The notes: generated by a model not told the origin, from the letters alone. 64,000 nt of DNA from Ficedula albicollis (GCF_000247815.1 NC_021673.1:46684081-46748080); one strand, 5' to 3'. Numbered from the stretch's first letter, positions 1-14,864 are shown. Made by a program: numbers and translations.

Positions 1-3000
1 TTTTCTCATTTTTCTCATCTTACACTTCGACCACTGCGGATTTCAACAAAATCTTATTTTCCCTCTTCAGCTTCATATTTCAGTTTTGCTTAGCTGTTTA
101 TGATCTCAAGAGCACATAATTGCACTGGCATACTGTTATGGGCTTGTGTGTGTACACCTATTAGGCTTATATACTCTTCTGTAATCATTTAAAAATTTCT
201 CATTAAATAATAATTTGTCCTGTTTTTCAGTATTTGCATGTACAAAATGGTTAAAAGTTTTAAAAATTGCAAGGATTTAAAATAACTTAATTTTCCAAAT
301 TCAGTTACAGAGATTCCTAAGGAAATTTAATTTCCTGGAAGTACTAATTTACTCATGAATTTCAGACCTACAAAAGTTTCTCTGTTTGGCTGCCAAAATC
401 ATTAGATATTTTAAGTCCTAGTCCCTTATTTCTCTTATAAAAGGATTGAAAGAGACCAAAGAACTGATGAGGAGCCAGAAATTCCATGGGATATTAAGTA
501 TCTAGTTTAGCAGTTTTAACTTTATTAAAGTTCCTTCAATTGTGCGTTTCAAGAAGCTGTGATGTGAGACTAAGTTACGTGGGAAGCCTGATAGTCTTCC
601 TAAAAACAAAACTAGAATCAGTTGACTTTTGTTTTGTGAAGCTTCTATCTTTTTCCTCATTCCCCTTTTAACAAGTTGTTTTAAATGGGAGATGAACCCA
701 GTAATGATGTAATCAAGCTTTTGACCCACGCAGTTCAAATGGCTTTGAAATGAGGGGAACCAGATTGGTCTATCCCTACTAGAAAATAAAAGCAGTGGAG
801 TATCAATCTGCCAAGATTGTTTTATTCAACTTTTGCCTAATACCTTGTAGAGTACTTCAAGAACTTAAAAAATTATGATACTTCTATTTGAACTTGGATG
901 AGAAAGTGGAATACAAATATAATCACTCTGGCAGTGATTTATTGACCCTGGAACATCTGGGAGTAAGGACAGGTGTAGAGAACAGTGGCAGGATGTGGAT
1001 TGGAATGTGAAAGGAGCAGCATTGACTGTGGCATAACACCTGTAAGTGAGAAAGAAAAATAGTGATCTTGAAATGGGTAGAGGTGGGAAATGTAAAGGAG
1101 TGATGAACACTCTCTTAATATCTTGGCAGCACTGTAGTTCTGAATGTAGTTCTCAAACAATATGGAACACGTCAGATTTTGAGACTGCTGAATATAATGG
1201 TTTTAGTGTGATAAGGATCTCATGTCCTGCTCTGTGCAGCCTGTCCCCTCTGTAGAGCTGCTTTGATCCAGCTCCCCACCCAACTACTGGGGTTCAGTCT
1301 GAAACCTTTCTGTTCCAGAAGAAAGGAAGAAAAGAGGTTGGAGGTTGTGGTACTTCTCATGTAGCTTTCTTTTCTCCCCTCTGATGGACCAGGATGTATC
1401 TCCCACTCTGCTGCAAATAAAAGGGATCAGAGCTGGACTTTTATGTTATAATGTCTGAAGTGGGGAATGCACTTCAGTGAAGCAATCTGTATTTAGAAAC
1501 ACTATAGGGAATGAGAAGTGGCATCAAAACTACCATGAATTAGAGTGTCATCACTGGATGAGGTGTTCTAGGGATGTTTTCTAGCCACAATCTCACTAAT
1601 AGTGAGAATAGCAAGTTACTTGAACCCTGATCCAAAAGACTTAATAATAAAATAGCAGGGGTATTGTGCTAATGTCATGTGAGACACAAATGCTATAGCT
1701 CATCAATTTGTTTTAAGGAAAGCAAAAGGCATGTTTCTGTTTCAAACAGAAAACCAACCAATGTGCATGAAACAGTTGGGCAGTTGTTGGTCCCACACTA
1801 GTAAAGCAGCTGTAGGTGCAGAGGCCTCTGCACCCTCCATGAGTCCAACTGTTCTGGAAGGCTGCCAGCACAGATGTGCTCACCATGCAGTGTGCTCCAG
1901 CACCCAGGTTCCTCCATGCTCCAGCCAGACCTGAGACCACACTTGCAGTACAGAAAGTATGTGTGTCTGGTCTAGGGACCACCTCAGAATGCAAGCATCA
2001 CCTTGGTGTCTGTAGCTGTGGTCTTGGTTTTGTCTGGAAACTTAAGACATGTAACTAGAAGGATCAGCCTGGTGAAAAAAGTGAGTTTGTATCACTTGGT
2101 TGGCTCAAAGGGCTCTTTTTTCTTAGCTGTTCCCTGGACAACCATTCTTCTTCGATTCTGTGTCTTAACCATTAGTCAGAACTAAAATAATTTGTTAGAC
2201 TAGTAAACATTATTTCAGACCAAACAAATATATTTCCTAATGTGCAAAACAAAGACCAGGGAAAATGGGAAACTTGTCCATACTTAGTTATATATTTCTA
2301 GATATAAGAAAGACCAGCCCTTAAATTCAGTGATGTTCCTGGAGTTGCACTTTTTGGCTTTCCAATCACCACTACAACAAACCTGAAGAAAAATTCAGGG
2401 AAATGGGTAATGTATTTCTTCCATGATTAATATATTGCTAGATATAATGTTTGAAATACTGAGGTACTTTATGAGAGTTGTCACAACTTTCATATAAAAA
2501 TAGAAAAATCAAATCAAGAAAAATAATATTTTCTGCCACTCAAATGGCTTTCAAAGCTCATTATTTTTGTGTTATTTTCCTGGCATTAATCTTTTCACTA
2601 AAACTGTGTGGTTGAAAATGAAGGGATAACTAGCATTAGCCCATTTATGAGGTACTGCTAGTGACAGAAGCTTATTTATTGTTGTGTACAATTAAAATAT
2701 GATGTGAGCACATGAGAATTTACATTAAAACAAGATTGCAGCTTGTCAGCAGTTTCCTTTGTTCAGCTGTGTGTTTATTAGGCTACAGCTGCTCACCTAC
2801 TTTTATATGACTTTATAGTAATAGCATCATGTTCATTATTGAAGATTTCTAAAGCAGTACAAAGCAAAAATATATCTGATATAATCTTTGTTAAAGAATT
2901 AGATCTGGAAGTAAGATTATATACCAACATGGAAAAAATACATTCTTGTTTCATCTCTTTATTGTTTTAGGTTTGTTTGGGTTTGTTTTTTAAAATTTAT

Positions 3001-4733
3001 TCCTTGCAGTAAGTGTTTATACATAGCACCTTGGGTGAGTTATTTTGCTGGTTTATTTAGACAACTTCAGTGCATCTGCAAATAAACTACTTTGAAGCCT
3101 GTCAGAAAAAAAGCAGACACATTTTTTTCCTAATTCTGTCATTATGCAAAGGGATTTCTGCAGTACAACAGTTGGTATTAGTTTATGTATTTAAGGATCT
3201 CTGGGACGTGTTGTCCCATTATTGGGAGTTTCAGCTTTATGTTCCTTGGCATAGATAAACCACAGTGGGAGGTCACAGCAAAAGACACTTTTCCAGCTCC
3301 TGTAACTGGATGGGTGCTATTTCAGAGCCTACAAAATGAAAAGCAAACGTTTTGTCTGTCATTAGTACCCTACTGACATACAATGTCCTGAAAGAAAGCA
3401 AAGCAAGATACTTATTTCTTTCTGGCCTGGAGGAGATGTGATCAGGCATAGAGGAGCTGTTAGCAATTCCCAATAGGAAGTTTTCAAAGAATGTTCTAGG
3501 AACCTTTCTATGCTGAAAATGTTTGTGCATTTGGGAGCAAAATAGGGTCATCATGTCTTCAGTGTACCTAGGGGCTGACATTCTAGCATTATTAACTTGT
3601 GCTGAATGATTCACACTGTTTTCCAGTCAGAGAAAATATTGGTCCTATTAATTTCACAATTTTATTTTTTTGTCACTATGTGCAAGTTTAGCTACTGTAT
3701 GAACTTTCTGAGAAGATCCGTATCAACTTGCTCAGCTTTCATGATTGCTCAATGTCTTTTATGGCTGTCAATGCTATTTCTGTTTAGAGGGTTTTATTTC
3801 TCATACTTGGTACTGTGTATAGACACAGAGTCATAGTCCATGACTTTGACCAGAATCTTCTGTGGTAGAAGAAGGATGAATAAATGAACACACACTTTGG
3901 TCACTAACAAAATTAAGACTTCAAGCATGTACTTGTAAGTTCATTAATGTGAACAGAAATAACTGTGCTTAAGTATTTTCTTCTGGCTTTCCTTATGGGA
4001 AGCAAATGTCCTCTCTTCAGCTTGTTAGTGTCTTTCAAAAGTTTCTTCGCATCCCTACCACCTCATTTGTTACTTTTGCTTCAGATGGAAAAGTAGCAAA
4101 CTCTTACTTGTTTGGGAAGTGTTCAGATAGTACTAGAGTTATGATAGTAGCCACCCAGCATGTTTGGCAATTGAATGCTTTTTGCTGCTTCAGTATGCAC
4201 TGATTCAATTACTAGTATTTTTGGGGGGAGTTTCTGATGAAAGGGATATATCTTTCCTTTCTGTTATTTCTCCTGTGATTTCCTTCTGAGAAAAGTTTCC
4301 CAAGTCCATGAAGTCTCACTGCCCTGTATGAAGTTTTAAATCCAGTTTAATTGCCAAACAGCATTTACAGCTGTGGTCTAGATTAATTTCTGGTTTTAAT
4401 GTCATATTTCTGCTATTTCTTTTTATCTAAATGTAATTGACATTGATTTAAATGGATTATGTTCTCATACATTATTGCTTCATTTACATAAAATAATTTA
4501 TGGAAGAATATCTTGATATTCTAATGCAAAAATTATGATGCTTCTAGTTAATTAATTAGAGGTGTCAATAATTTTCTAGAATTATACCACATACCACATA
4601 ATATTCTTGTTACAGTACTTTCCTAATTCTAATCTCAAAACCATTGAGCTGAGTATGTGGGCAGACTCTACTGCGTGACACATTAGTGGTTTGTCCTCTG
4701 ATGGTGTTTGTACCATTGTGGCTTTAGCTCAAA

Positions 4734-4780
4734 TCTGATTATTAATTTTAATAATCTAATTAATAAATCTAATAATCAGA
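4734..4780. repeat. 11-bp inverted repeat in AT-rich DNA
   Basis: The arm TCTGATTATTA (4,734-4,744) is matched exactly by its reverse complement at 4,770-4,780 across a 25-nt AT-only-like spacer. The whole stretch to about 4,800 is made of AAT/ATT words. It may simply reflect simple-sequence evolution in AT-rich DNA; no function is evident. Confidence 0.6.
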
Positions 4781-6954
4781 ATTAATAAATATAATTATTA
4801 ATTGTGGAGCAGCTCATTATGATCATTACACACTCCCGTGAAGTCCCAGAGTAAAAAAATCCACAAATATTTTAATGTTCTTATGTTTGAAAACTGAGGT
4901 TTAGAAAACCCATAGTTTTAACATTGTAGAAATCACCCAATTGTGAAAGTTTAATCATAGATTTAAAACTGATTGTGATCTAAAGCAAAAAAGAAAGTAA
5001 GAGGAGGGGCAAGACAGAAGATAGGTAGAAATATCCCTGTACAAGAGCATCTGAGCTTAACCTTGAGTAGCGGAATTTCTGAGGAAAGGGATTTGTACTA
5101 TCCCTTTTGCATACAGAAACACGATAGGTATGATATTCAAAAAGTGCGCTCACGTCCTGCAGTTTTCAAAAAAGAAGATGGATTTGATGGTGTCATTGAA
5201 CCCTGGAAGAATGAGACATAGTTCTTGGAAGCCTGACTTTTAACTAGCGTTAATTAAAATGTGACCTACTGTCTTTTACTTCTCAGTTGAATTTGTACTT
5301 TTTCTTTCATGTTTTTATTCTATCACAGGGATTTTTATTTTTTTAACTCCTCAAAATGCACTTCTGCTCTTAAATGTAGCTGGTATTGGTTGGTGTGCTT
5401 CCACTCAAATGTCCTAAAAATGCAGATAAGAGAGCAATATGATATGGTGTTATGAGACATTTCATGTACGTCTCTCAAGAAATGCTTCCTTATGTGCATG
5501 TTTGCAGTGTCACTAAGGAGGGAGTCTCATAGTTTTAATCTTTTGATTTCTTACTTTATCAATCTGGATGAACAATCATATAAAAGCAAAAGTCAGATGT
5601 TATCCTAAAATGTTTTTGCTTATTGAAGATGCAGATATGTAGACTTTAGTTAAAACTTTGGAACTGGTAACAAAACTCAAAGCCATTGTTAATTTTCTTG
5701 CAGCACTTGTGGAAACAGCAGTGAATATTGATAGCATGCAATGCGAGTCAAATTAATCTTTTTAATAAAACACTGTTTCTCTTTACTGAAGCTGATGTCT
5801 GTTAGAATGTTTTCATGCAAGTAAGAAAAGTTTCAAGAAAGGAAATTAATGAGTTTGTGACAAGCTTATATCTTTAGCAATTCATTTTCTTTTTAATTTT
5901 GAATGCCAGAATAGTAGTTGTAGTGCTTCAAAAATATTTAGGACTAAATATATTCTCTTTACATACATAATATAGGTACTTCACCTCTGAAGTTTTCAGC
6001 CTTGACATAGCTGTAAAGCTGAACACAACTTTTTGGAAAGAAAATATTTAGTGTGCATATTTGAATTTGTCAAGTCTGCCTTTTTGACCCTGATTTTTAT
6101 GTGTGTTTAACCAGCATTGGTTTATTGATCAAAGAAAATGACTGGGGAGGGAAGGGATCAAGCCAAACGAAATTAGAGGGAAAAAGTTTTAGTAGAAAAG
6201 AGAAAGTTTTAATCCTAAATTAAAATTTTGTTTCATTTTCGTATTTATTTTAGACATTTGTCCTTCATGAAATTCAGTCAAATTTGAAACAAAAATTGTT
6301 TTTATAAATGGTATATTAAGGCACCTCATAGAAAGGATTACAGTGCAAATGACTTTGAGATGTTAAAGCTCAGTTTTGTTCTATTAGTATTATTGTGGTT
6401 CTAATATCAAGGAGGTAGCACATTTTACCAATTAATCTGTGCTAACAATTATATGGATCTATGTTAATAATTGGATGGATCTCCAGGAACTTTCAGACTC
6501 CTATTTCTATCATTAGTCAAATGAAGGCTTCTTGTTTCTGTATGACCATTTTTGGCCTTCAGCTAGTGGATTCTAAGCAAAATGTATTTTTGTGTGTGTG
6601 TGTGGATATAACTGCAAGTAGAAGCTGGAGAAGTCATTGGTTTTCTGATAGGATAAAAACCGAACAATTTCCCCAATGGAAACCAAACAGTGCTTTGCAC
6701 ATGAAAACCATTAATCTGAAAAAAATATCAGAGAACCATCTCTGTAAAATATCTATTCTTAATAAAACAAAAATAAAAGTATCTGTTTTTAATTGAGGTA
6801 ACCATTTGAAACTACCAGTCTGCTCCTTTAGCTATTTCATCCTTTTGTACATCAGTAAAGAAGGTTTCTTCTTGCCTTTTAACCTAAGATACTGAAGTGT
6901 TTATTGTAGCCTTAAGCCTCTTCCAGCTCCTGCATAAGAGCTGACTGATCCGAA

Positions 6955-6968
6955 CAATAGAGGGCGAT
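6955..6968 (+). promoter_or_regulatory. Possible CTCF-type motif
   Basis: The core TAGAGGGCG resembles the AGRKGGCR core of vertebrate CTCF sites, but the 5' part of the consensus is weak. This is a match by eye only, so it is a low-confidence candidate. Confidence 0.2.
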
Positions 6969-8719
6969 CCACAGTTCATTGTGCAAGGAATTGGGCTCAG
7001 CTCTCCTCTAGGACCATCAGATTCCATATCACATTTCTTGGTGAAGTGATGAATTCAAGTTGTCCGTGGGTCACAGCTGGGCTGCAGATGCTGCAAATCT
7101 TTTTCTTCAGACTGCTGCAACTCAGGTGTTTGCTGCATTAAATTCTAGAGGAATTAAGTTGTCCAGAGTACTACTGTGTGCGCTCTGAGCAGAAACTGCA
7201 CTTTATGGCAAACACTATGTTGTGTCACCCTTGAGGAAATAAAAAGGCGCTTTCGTGGACTTGGACAATTGTAATGGGAATATGTGTGCCAATTTTAGTC
7301 TCTGCCTGCAAACACAAGCTGGGAAAACAGCACATCCTTGGGAACAGAGGGGTTGAATTGTGTATATCAGCATCCCATTAGTCATTCAACATGTACACAT
7401 GAGAAAACTCGCCTTCAGTTGTGCAGCTTTTCCTTAGAGAACTTCCTATCTTTGATGCAGAGACTACTAGTACAATTCCAAATCTGACCACAATCCTAAG
7501 AAAATACTCCAATCCAGATGCTTAGGTTCCCAATGCCGTAGTGCTGGGCTGTCACTGGTGCAGAACAAGGCAGCTTGATTAGTGTATGGAGAGGACAGAA
7601 AATAATGGTTGCCTGCTGATTCACCCTGTATTGGTTTTTGGTGACAATTGGAGTCTTATTCAAGTTTTCAGATTTTTATTTGTAAGATTTGAGATTGATT
7701 AAGTCCCAAATCATCATTGACTTCTATCCCATCTAAGGACTCATTCTTTGCTGGAAGAAGTTGGTCTTGTCTAGTGGAAACATACTGATCTGAAAGGTTA
7801 TTTTTGTTCTTGCTTACTTTAACCTGCTCAATTTTCCTCTCAGAAAAGTGAAACTAATTTAGTTTCTGTTTGTCTCACTTCCAAACTTTTTTTTTCTTTA
7901 TCCCTGCTTTTGGAGCATTTGTTTTTCAATAGACACCACCAATTTCAAACAACAAAATTATTTAAACTAATATTTAATACTGAGACTTCTGTCAATTGTT
8001 TCTATAGAGTGAGAATATTTTAGTCTTTTATTTTTGGTTGCATTAGCCAAGATGACTATTGATAGAGTCAGAAAATTCCTGATTCTTAGTCCTATAATGT
8101 GACTGCAGAAAATAATGCTATATTAAAAAGAAATTTGGATCAATTTAGAATGGGGGGTGGGGGGGAAGCATATAAAATTGGTGTTGAACTTGGGATATAC
8201 AATACTAATCTTTACAGATGCTGTTGGACAGTAAGTGTTCTCCTTTCAGTTGTTGGAAGAATCGGCATGCAAGATGAAACTTAGCAGAACTAAATTTTTG
8301 TGTACTTTCAATAGGAAATTACAAATAATCATTGAGATCAAATACACTTATTGATCCAAAGTGCCATTATCTCAAGCAAAATTGAAATAATGTGATTTCA
8401 GTAAACCTGAAAAGATAGCAAATATTAACACAGTCCTCTGTATTCTCTTATTTTTATACTGTTTTGGTATCTTTTTGCAGAATTATGTTAGTGTTACAGG
8501 GAAGAGATTTTAATGCATATTCTGATGGGATGAAGATTTAAAAACTATTCCAGAGAAAGGATTCATCAAATTATGTGCACTACAGACCAATAACATTGTA
8601 TTTCTTACAAACAGATTTCATGCTGAGACACCTTCTTTTTAGCCTGACAATTTGAGATGCAAGCTAGAGATAAATTTGTATTTTGAGAGGTGGTTGTATA
8701 AATATGAGAAACTTGTTCA

Positions 8720-8721
<2 letters not shown>

Positions 8722-8750
<29 letters not shown>
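8722..8750. repeat. T29 homopolymer
   Basis: Twenty-nine consecutive T residues lie directly before the long G run, separated from it by GGT. A T run of this size can be genuine, for example as the reverse of a retroposon poly-A tail. Its position beside the G408 run makes its true length doubtful. Confidence 0.9.
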
Positions 8751-8753
8751 GGT

Positions 8754-9163
<410 letters not shown>

Positions 9164-12100
9164 AACTCTGTTGGGTTTTTTGTACAATTAACCACTTAAT
9201 ATTCTTCCAAGGTGCAGATGCTGCATGAAATTGGCTTTCTTATTTATTTAAGTACTTTTCATGTTCACTAGATTAAGAAAGGCTGAACTTGTATAAATAG
9301 TAACACAGCAGAGCTGCCCCAGCTTGTACAAGCTAAAAAATTCTGCTATATTAGTTTAAAAATTCCAGCAGTACAAAACTTCTACATCCTACTGAAGTTA
9401 GTAGACTTTGAATTTGCTTTCTGCCTTGCCTTATGAGGCCCACAAGTTTAGCGTAACTATTTTCAGATATACAGACCAACTGCAACGTTGTAATAATGAG
9501 AGAAAGCTCTGCAAATACAGGGGTGCCTGTCGAGTTGGCTGTGTTTAGAAGTGTGTTGTGACTCTCCATGTACTTCTCATTTTTCTTTATCATAGATTTG
9601 TAAATTGAAAATATGCAGTAGGTCTACAACAGCATTTTAAATATAAAAGGCTTTTAACAGCCATTGTACTACTCTAGTTGATAAAGCAAATGGGAATTAC
9701 AGAAGCCAAACATTTTGGTCAATATATCTAAGTTGCGTTCTAATAATGGGTTACATTAGCGGAGATGTGTTCAGAAGACCAATCTGAAGATTGCCCATAT
9801 TGACTTATGAGGCCCCCTGCTATCCCCATGGAGAGAATATAACCACTTAAAGAGGTGAGAAGGTTGGGACTGAGGCCAGGGAGACCAGCAGGCTGGGATA
9901 TGCATGGGCTGAATCCAATATTGTCTGTACTTAAGAAGCAATGTTTCTTCATTCGCACAATTACGTGTTTACGAACAGTGGTTAGTTCCATTTTTATTAC
10001 AAGTGAAATACTCTTCTCCTCAACCATGCTCTTAGAAAAACAAAACCTTTTTTTTGCAAGAATTAATTCCTCCTTGTGTCAGTCCCTTCCACCCACACAC
10101 CCTGCATATGCACACAATAATTTAACATGACATTCAGAAAGAAAAAACAAATACCATTTACAATCAAGACATCAACCTACCTTTTAAAATTCCAATTATA
10201 CAAGTTCAGCCTGAATTTGCATAGCAAATGTCTGGTTTGCATAATAACTTGAAAACTATTTACTTTTCTAATATTTAGTTTTTAACTCCATTTAGTCATA
10301 GTTCTTTCTGTAAGCTGCCAAAGCATTAATATTTAATTCTGGTATTTTTAAATTCTGGTCAAATATTTGGTTTGGTTGTTTTCCATCCTCTAGGGTTGCA
10401 GTCGGATCTTTTGCAGGCCTCTGGCATCCAGAAGGTTTTTCCCTGCTCTTGCCTTTTTTTTTAACTGATTATTTAGGCCTTTCTGGTGGAGGTAATAATG
10501 GAGATTGGGAACTAAGTTGGAATCTGAGGTTGTGCCAAGTGCTTTCTTTAGACCAGAAAGTTAACTTCGGGAGTTTTTTTAGAGGACTTATTTTGTAAGG
10601 ATTTTTTCCAGCCTGTCATAATAGTATTAAGTACGTCCTTTTGTTCAGTCAGCAAGGATTTTGTATGTATGACACACTGTAGCCAAACTGTACTCTTCTC
10701 AGAAACATGTAATTAAAGATGTCAGGAAATTGTAGGTTAGTGTTTAGAAGAAGTCTGACACATGGAAGTAACTCTGACAAGCCCTGTTGGTACTTAAGAT
10801 TTTCTTTCTCTCCATAGATAATGCTTAGCTATGTCATTACCTTCTTTGGAGAAATAATTTATTTTCATTCCTTTCCCTTCAGTTTTTTTTTTTAACTTAG
10901 TGCTTCAGTGAACAATGTTTTTTTAATTAAGATAACAGTACTATAACTTCTGAAGAGAAATAGATGTGAGCAGTCTCGTCCAAATACAGTACTGCAGGCT
11001 TTCCTGCACCAATACAAGTGTCAGAATGTGAATTAGGGGAGGTAGTGCCTGCATCCTGGTTTTCTTATAACCGAGAAGCATTATAAAACCAGAATGATTC
11101 AGAGTCAAGGATTTTAGTTACTCAAAAGAACTGGATATATGAGAACTGTATTCCTTAGGAAAGAGTAGACTAAGAGACTCTACCGATTTATTTTGTATCC
11201 TGAGAAGATATGAAAGGATGAGCTATCAGGTAATTTAATGAAAGTAAGATTTATGCAGGGAAATGTATTTATTTCTCTGAAAGGAGATGGGGACTAAGGA
11301 AATACATGTAGGTTTAATTTCACTTGGAAAATAGCTGAAATATTTAACAATTTGTCAGGTGTAGCAATCCATAAAGTTACTTATTGTTAGTAGTAAAAGT
11401 AACAATGAGGTAATGATCCAGATTTATTAAAGCTGAAGTTTAAATTCAGTTTGGAGTGAGGTCCAGATGTAAATACTCAGAATTTCAATAGTTTGTCTTA
11501 GGAGAAGTCATCTGCCAGAACCAGAAACAGGCCACAAGTTTGTATTTGTAATAGATCAGATTTCGCAAACTCCATTGTTTATTTATCACTGCAGATATTT
11601 CTGTAAATAGGATCTGAAATTTCTGTATAATGTATTTTCTAATGGGTTTTTATCAGAACAGATCAGAAAATAGTTCTGAGTAAACAAGAGCCAACAATAT
11701 GAGTATGTTTGAATAGAAGTAATAAAAAAATATCCCTCTGTCCCACAAGCTTAATTCATGTCAGAGCAGGATATAAAAATCACTACTCTGAGATCTTGTC
11801 ATGCCATACTTACAAATGTGCCACAGTAGCTGGGTTGGCAGAGTTGTGGTGCAAACCTCCCAAGTACTGATGTAGCGTATGCTGAGAGAAAAACCTGTTT
11901 TTGTTGGCAAAGGTAGCAGCTGCCTCAAATCTCTGAGTGACATAAGCCACCTGACAAATGCACTCTTATCTCTGTCTAGCTGTAATATAAAGTGTAAGGA
12001 TCCAGATAACTTGCTCCATTGAAAAACAAGCAAACAACCAAATCCCTGAAGTCCCACCCAAGAGAGACAAATGTTTTGAAACAGCAGCTAGTGGAAGTTG

Positions 12101-14139
12101 AAATCAAATCAGCATTTAGAAAGATGCTAGCTTAAAAAGGCAAATGGTGCTCTATACCTAGCAGAATATTGGTGTGCTGCCATGACTTTGAGGGGACCTA
12201 TCTGCAGGGTTGGAAGTAAAGGTTTCCTATGCATCTGACGTCTCCAAAAATTATTTTCAGATTACAACCAGAATTTCCTCCTCTGCTTAATGTTACTTGC
12301 TTTTGAGGCTAATTTGAACTTGCTGTGCCGATTTTGTACTGCAGTGAATGAAGAACAGTCATGATTAAATCATCATGCTGGGAGAACGGTAACACACAGT
12401 CTGGTGTACAGCAGTATCTCAAATCACTGCATCTATTTTTGCAATGACTGTTAGACTGAATATTACTTGAAATTAAAATTTTGATTAAAAAAGAAACACA
12501 CTTTTTAGCTTCTACACAAGTCAACAAGTTTATATAAAGACTTTGAGAGAACAGTTGCTTCGCAGTAATCTGTTAACAGGAGCGGAGAAATAAGAGGTTT
12601 TTTTAATGCTTGGAGTTTTCATAAACCAGGGTGTGATTTCACAAGATTTCGGCTATCACAGCAGCCGAAAGGGAGTGGGCTGACTCTTCTCTGGTTCTTC
12701 CTTCCTGCCCCTGCCAGTAGTTCTGTCTTTGCCTTGCATCAGCTTCTGTGCTCATGGACGAGATGTGCCAGTTCCACTTGCTGACCTGGCAAAGAACAGC
12801 TAGGTAGTTTTCTGGTAGCTGGTAGTTTGCCACCCTAGATAATTTTCTGCCACTTTAGCAACCTGATTTGATTTAATTTAATGTGAAATTGGGTGACTAC
12901 TAGAACCCACCTCTTTCTGTAATAGCAAAGTCATAATTTGTATCAAGCGATTTAGTAAAGCTGTGCCCTTAGGGTGAGGTTTCACAGGATGCCCACACTG
13001 TTTTTGCAGCTTGCTGCTGTCAAAAAGAAGAATCCCCCAGGTACATGTTTCCTACTGCTTTTTCCCTGTGTTTGGTGCTGCCCCCTTTTTCAGCTGGCTC
13101 AGCTCATTCAACTGGCAGAAGATGAAACCAGCAAAAGTGTGCACATCTTTATGTCAGTTCAGTGAACTGAACTTGGGGGTATCAGACAAGTGCCATAGCC
13201 AGCATGGCTGTGGACTGGCACTGGGTAGACTCAGTGAGGAAGAGGAGAGGAGAGAAACCTCTTTCAGCAGAGGAATTCAGAGGAATGCAAGGTTGGCTCA
13301 GCTGTCTTGTGAAACCATGTTACTTCACACAGTAACACAACCGTTTTCTCATTGTGAAGATGCACTCTGGTATGGGATTCATTTTGAAGATTAAAAAAAA
13401 TCTTCTGTCATTCAAAGATACTAAGAAAATATACGCATTTTCCCCTCACAATTAGATGGTCCCAAATCAAAGGTGGAAGATAATAAAGAGAATTCGGTTT
13501 GGAGCTGTTGGGAGCCATAGACTATCTATACTGCGTGCCAAGTAAAGGAATTTTTGTTTGTTAAATTTTTTATGCCGTCTAACTCTTTGGCAAGGAATGC
13601 TGAGTTTCCCTGTGTTTCTTCCTTGAAATGGAAGAAAAAAAAAAAAGGAAAAAGAAAAAGGTGTTTCTGTAGCCATTAACACCCTAATTAACACCTTACT
13701 CTTCTTTCAAATGGGCTGGTTCGAGAGTTGATAGAGCTGTAGCAGCTGGAGGCAAAACTTTCTTTGTGAGTAAGCTAGCAGCATGAAAGGAGGGGGAAAT
13801 CATAAAGAAAGAGCTTGGTTAATGTCCTGAAAAGAAAAAGTGTAAGATCTTGAAATAGGACAATGAATAAAAATCAGTATTAAAATACCAGCGGCTGGGT
13901 CACTGCTGCTATCACTTGGCGTGTGTTTGTTGGAGGCAGTACTGCTGCACTGCAGGCTTGAAGGAGGTTTGCCAGCAGAGCTCATTGGGGGAGCCTCCCC
14001 CTCGCTCCACAGCAGAGAGCCGCCTTAACTCCATATTCAAATGAAACAGTCACTGGGGCAAGGCAACTTTTTGTGGGGATAACTGTGTCTGTGGGAAAGT
14101 TCTTGCCAACATTGTTAATGATAGTTTCACGATTGCTTT

Positions 14140-14620
14140 AAGCCAGCCTGTGTGTGGGCTGGCGTCAAAAAGGGAGGTCCCAGCCATGTGTTTCTGCCGC
14201 CTCTCTGGTGCCAGTGTGAGCGTGAGTGGTAAACTGTAAAACTAACCCAGGGAAAAAAGCATGGGAGGGGTTGGCAAGATCGCATCCCCGATTTCTCACC
14301 ATCTGATTGCACAAATGCCAGCGCTGGCACTGAGGAGGTTGTCTGGGGGGCGGAGGAGAGAGAGGCTGCAGCTCCGGCTCGGGCTGTTTTACAGCGATGG
14401 AGAGCGCGCAGTCTGAGGCGGGGGGTGGGGATTTTTATTATTGTTATTATTATTCTAAATGAGTCATATCTTTGTATCACATTTCAGGATAGAGATTCTG
14501 TCCGGGAGGCATTCGGTGCTTAGGGAGGCTGGCTGGCCCGGCTCTGGCTCGATGTAGGTCAGTGAGGAGTGCGGTCTCTTGTTCCCAGCATATCACTACA
14601 GCTACTGCCGGCAGGAACGC
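14140..14620. promoter_or_regulatory. CpG-enriched block, candidate regulatory element
   Basis: Within an AT-rich intron this block is clearly richer in G+C and CpG: about 17 CpG dinucleotides between 14,281 and 14,620 by hand count. It includes GC-box-like stretches around 14,345-14,430 and a perfect AP-1 consensus TGAGTCA at 14,460-14,466. It falls short of a classical CpG island because AT-rich words interrupt it. An intronic enhancer or alternative promoter is possible; nothing in the sequence proves either. Confidence 0.35.
14460..14466. promoter_or_regulatory. AP-1 consensus TGAGTCA
   Basis: This is an exact 7-bp match to the AP-1 (Fos/Jun) site inside the CpG-enriched block. A 7-mer is expected by chance every several kilobases, so its context is the only reason to list it. 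Confidence 0.3.
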
Positions 14621-14767
14621 AGGGTTTCTTAATTAATTTTGCTCCACGTAATACAGCACACACCTAAGCCTCTGATGGAGCACAACCATAGTTTCCAGTT
14701 TAACAATTATCAAGGCGTGTCATTAATATACAGTTACATATGCTAAGTCCTGTCTTATGTAAGCAGT

Positions 14768-14864
14768 AACACACAACAAGGTGTGTTTTAGTCAGCCAGT
14801 GTGCATACATCTTGATGTACTGGGGCAGCAGTGTTGCTGAGGGCTATAACACACCCAGGGTGTG
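14768..14864. repeat. Two short CACA/GTGT palindromes
   Basis: AACACAC (14,768-14,774) pairs with GTGTGTT (14,781-14,787). About 65 bp further on, CACACCC (14,850-14,856) pairs with GGGTGTG (14,858-14,864) around a single A. CACACCC is also a KLF/Sp-type CACCC box, and GGTGTG resembles a T-box half site. Two such palindromes right beside the CpG-enriched block suggest, but do not show, regulatory use. Confidence 0.4.

Larger units (their letters stand above)
1..8721 (+). other. ULK4: ULK4 intron, left part (non-coding)
   Basis: This AT-rich stretch has only short random open frames, none flanked by convincing splice sites with a recognisable peptide. It is assigned to an intron of the plus-strand gene whose last two exons lie at 39.9 and 42.8 kb; the assignment is by position. 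I see no RNA gene or clear transposon here. Small local structures (an inverted repeat at 4,734-4,780 and a CTCF-like motif near 6,955) are listed separately. A short, diverged exon could have been missed by eye. Confidence 0.6.

Noticed and set aside
3273..3614. Minus-strand open frame of 113 codons
   Set aside because: Unrecognisable peptide of a length expected by chance in this much sequence, with no promoter or splice support.
13011..13394. Plus-strand open frame of 127 codons in the ULK4 intron
   Set aside because: No recognisable domain, no repeat of the frame across splice sites, and the composition is like the surrounding intron.
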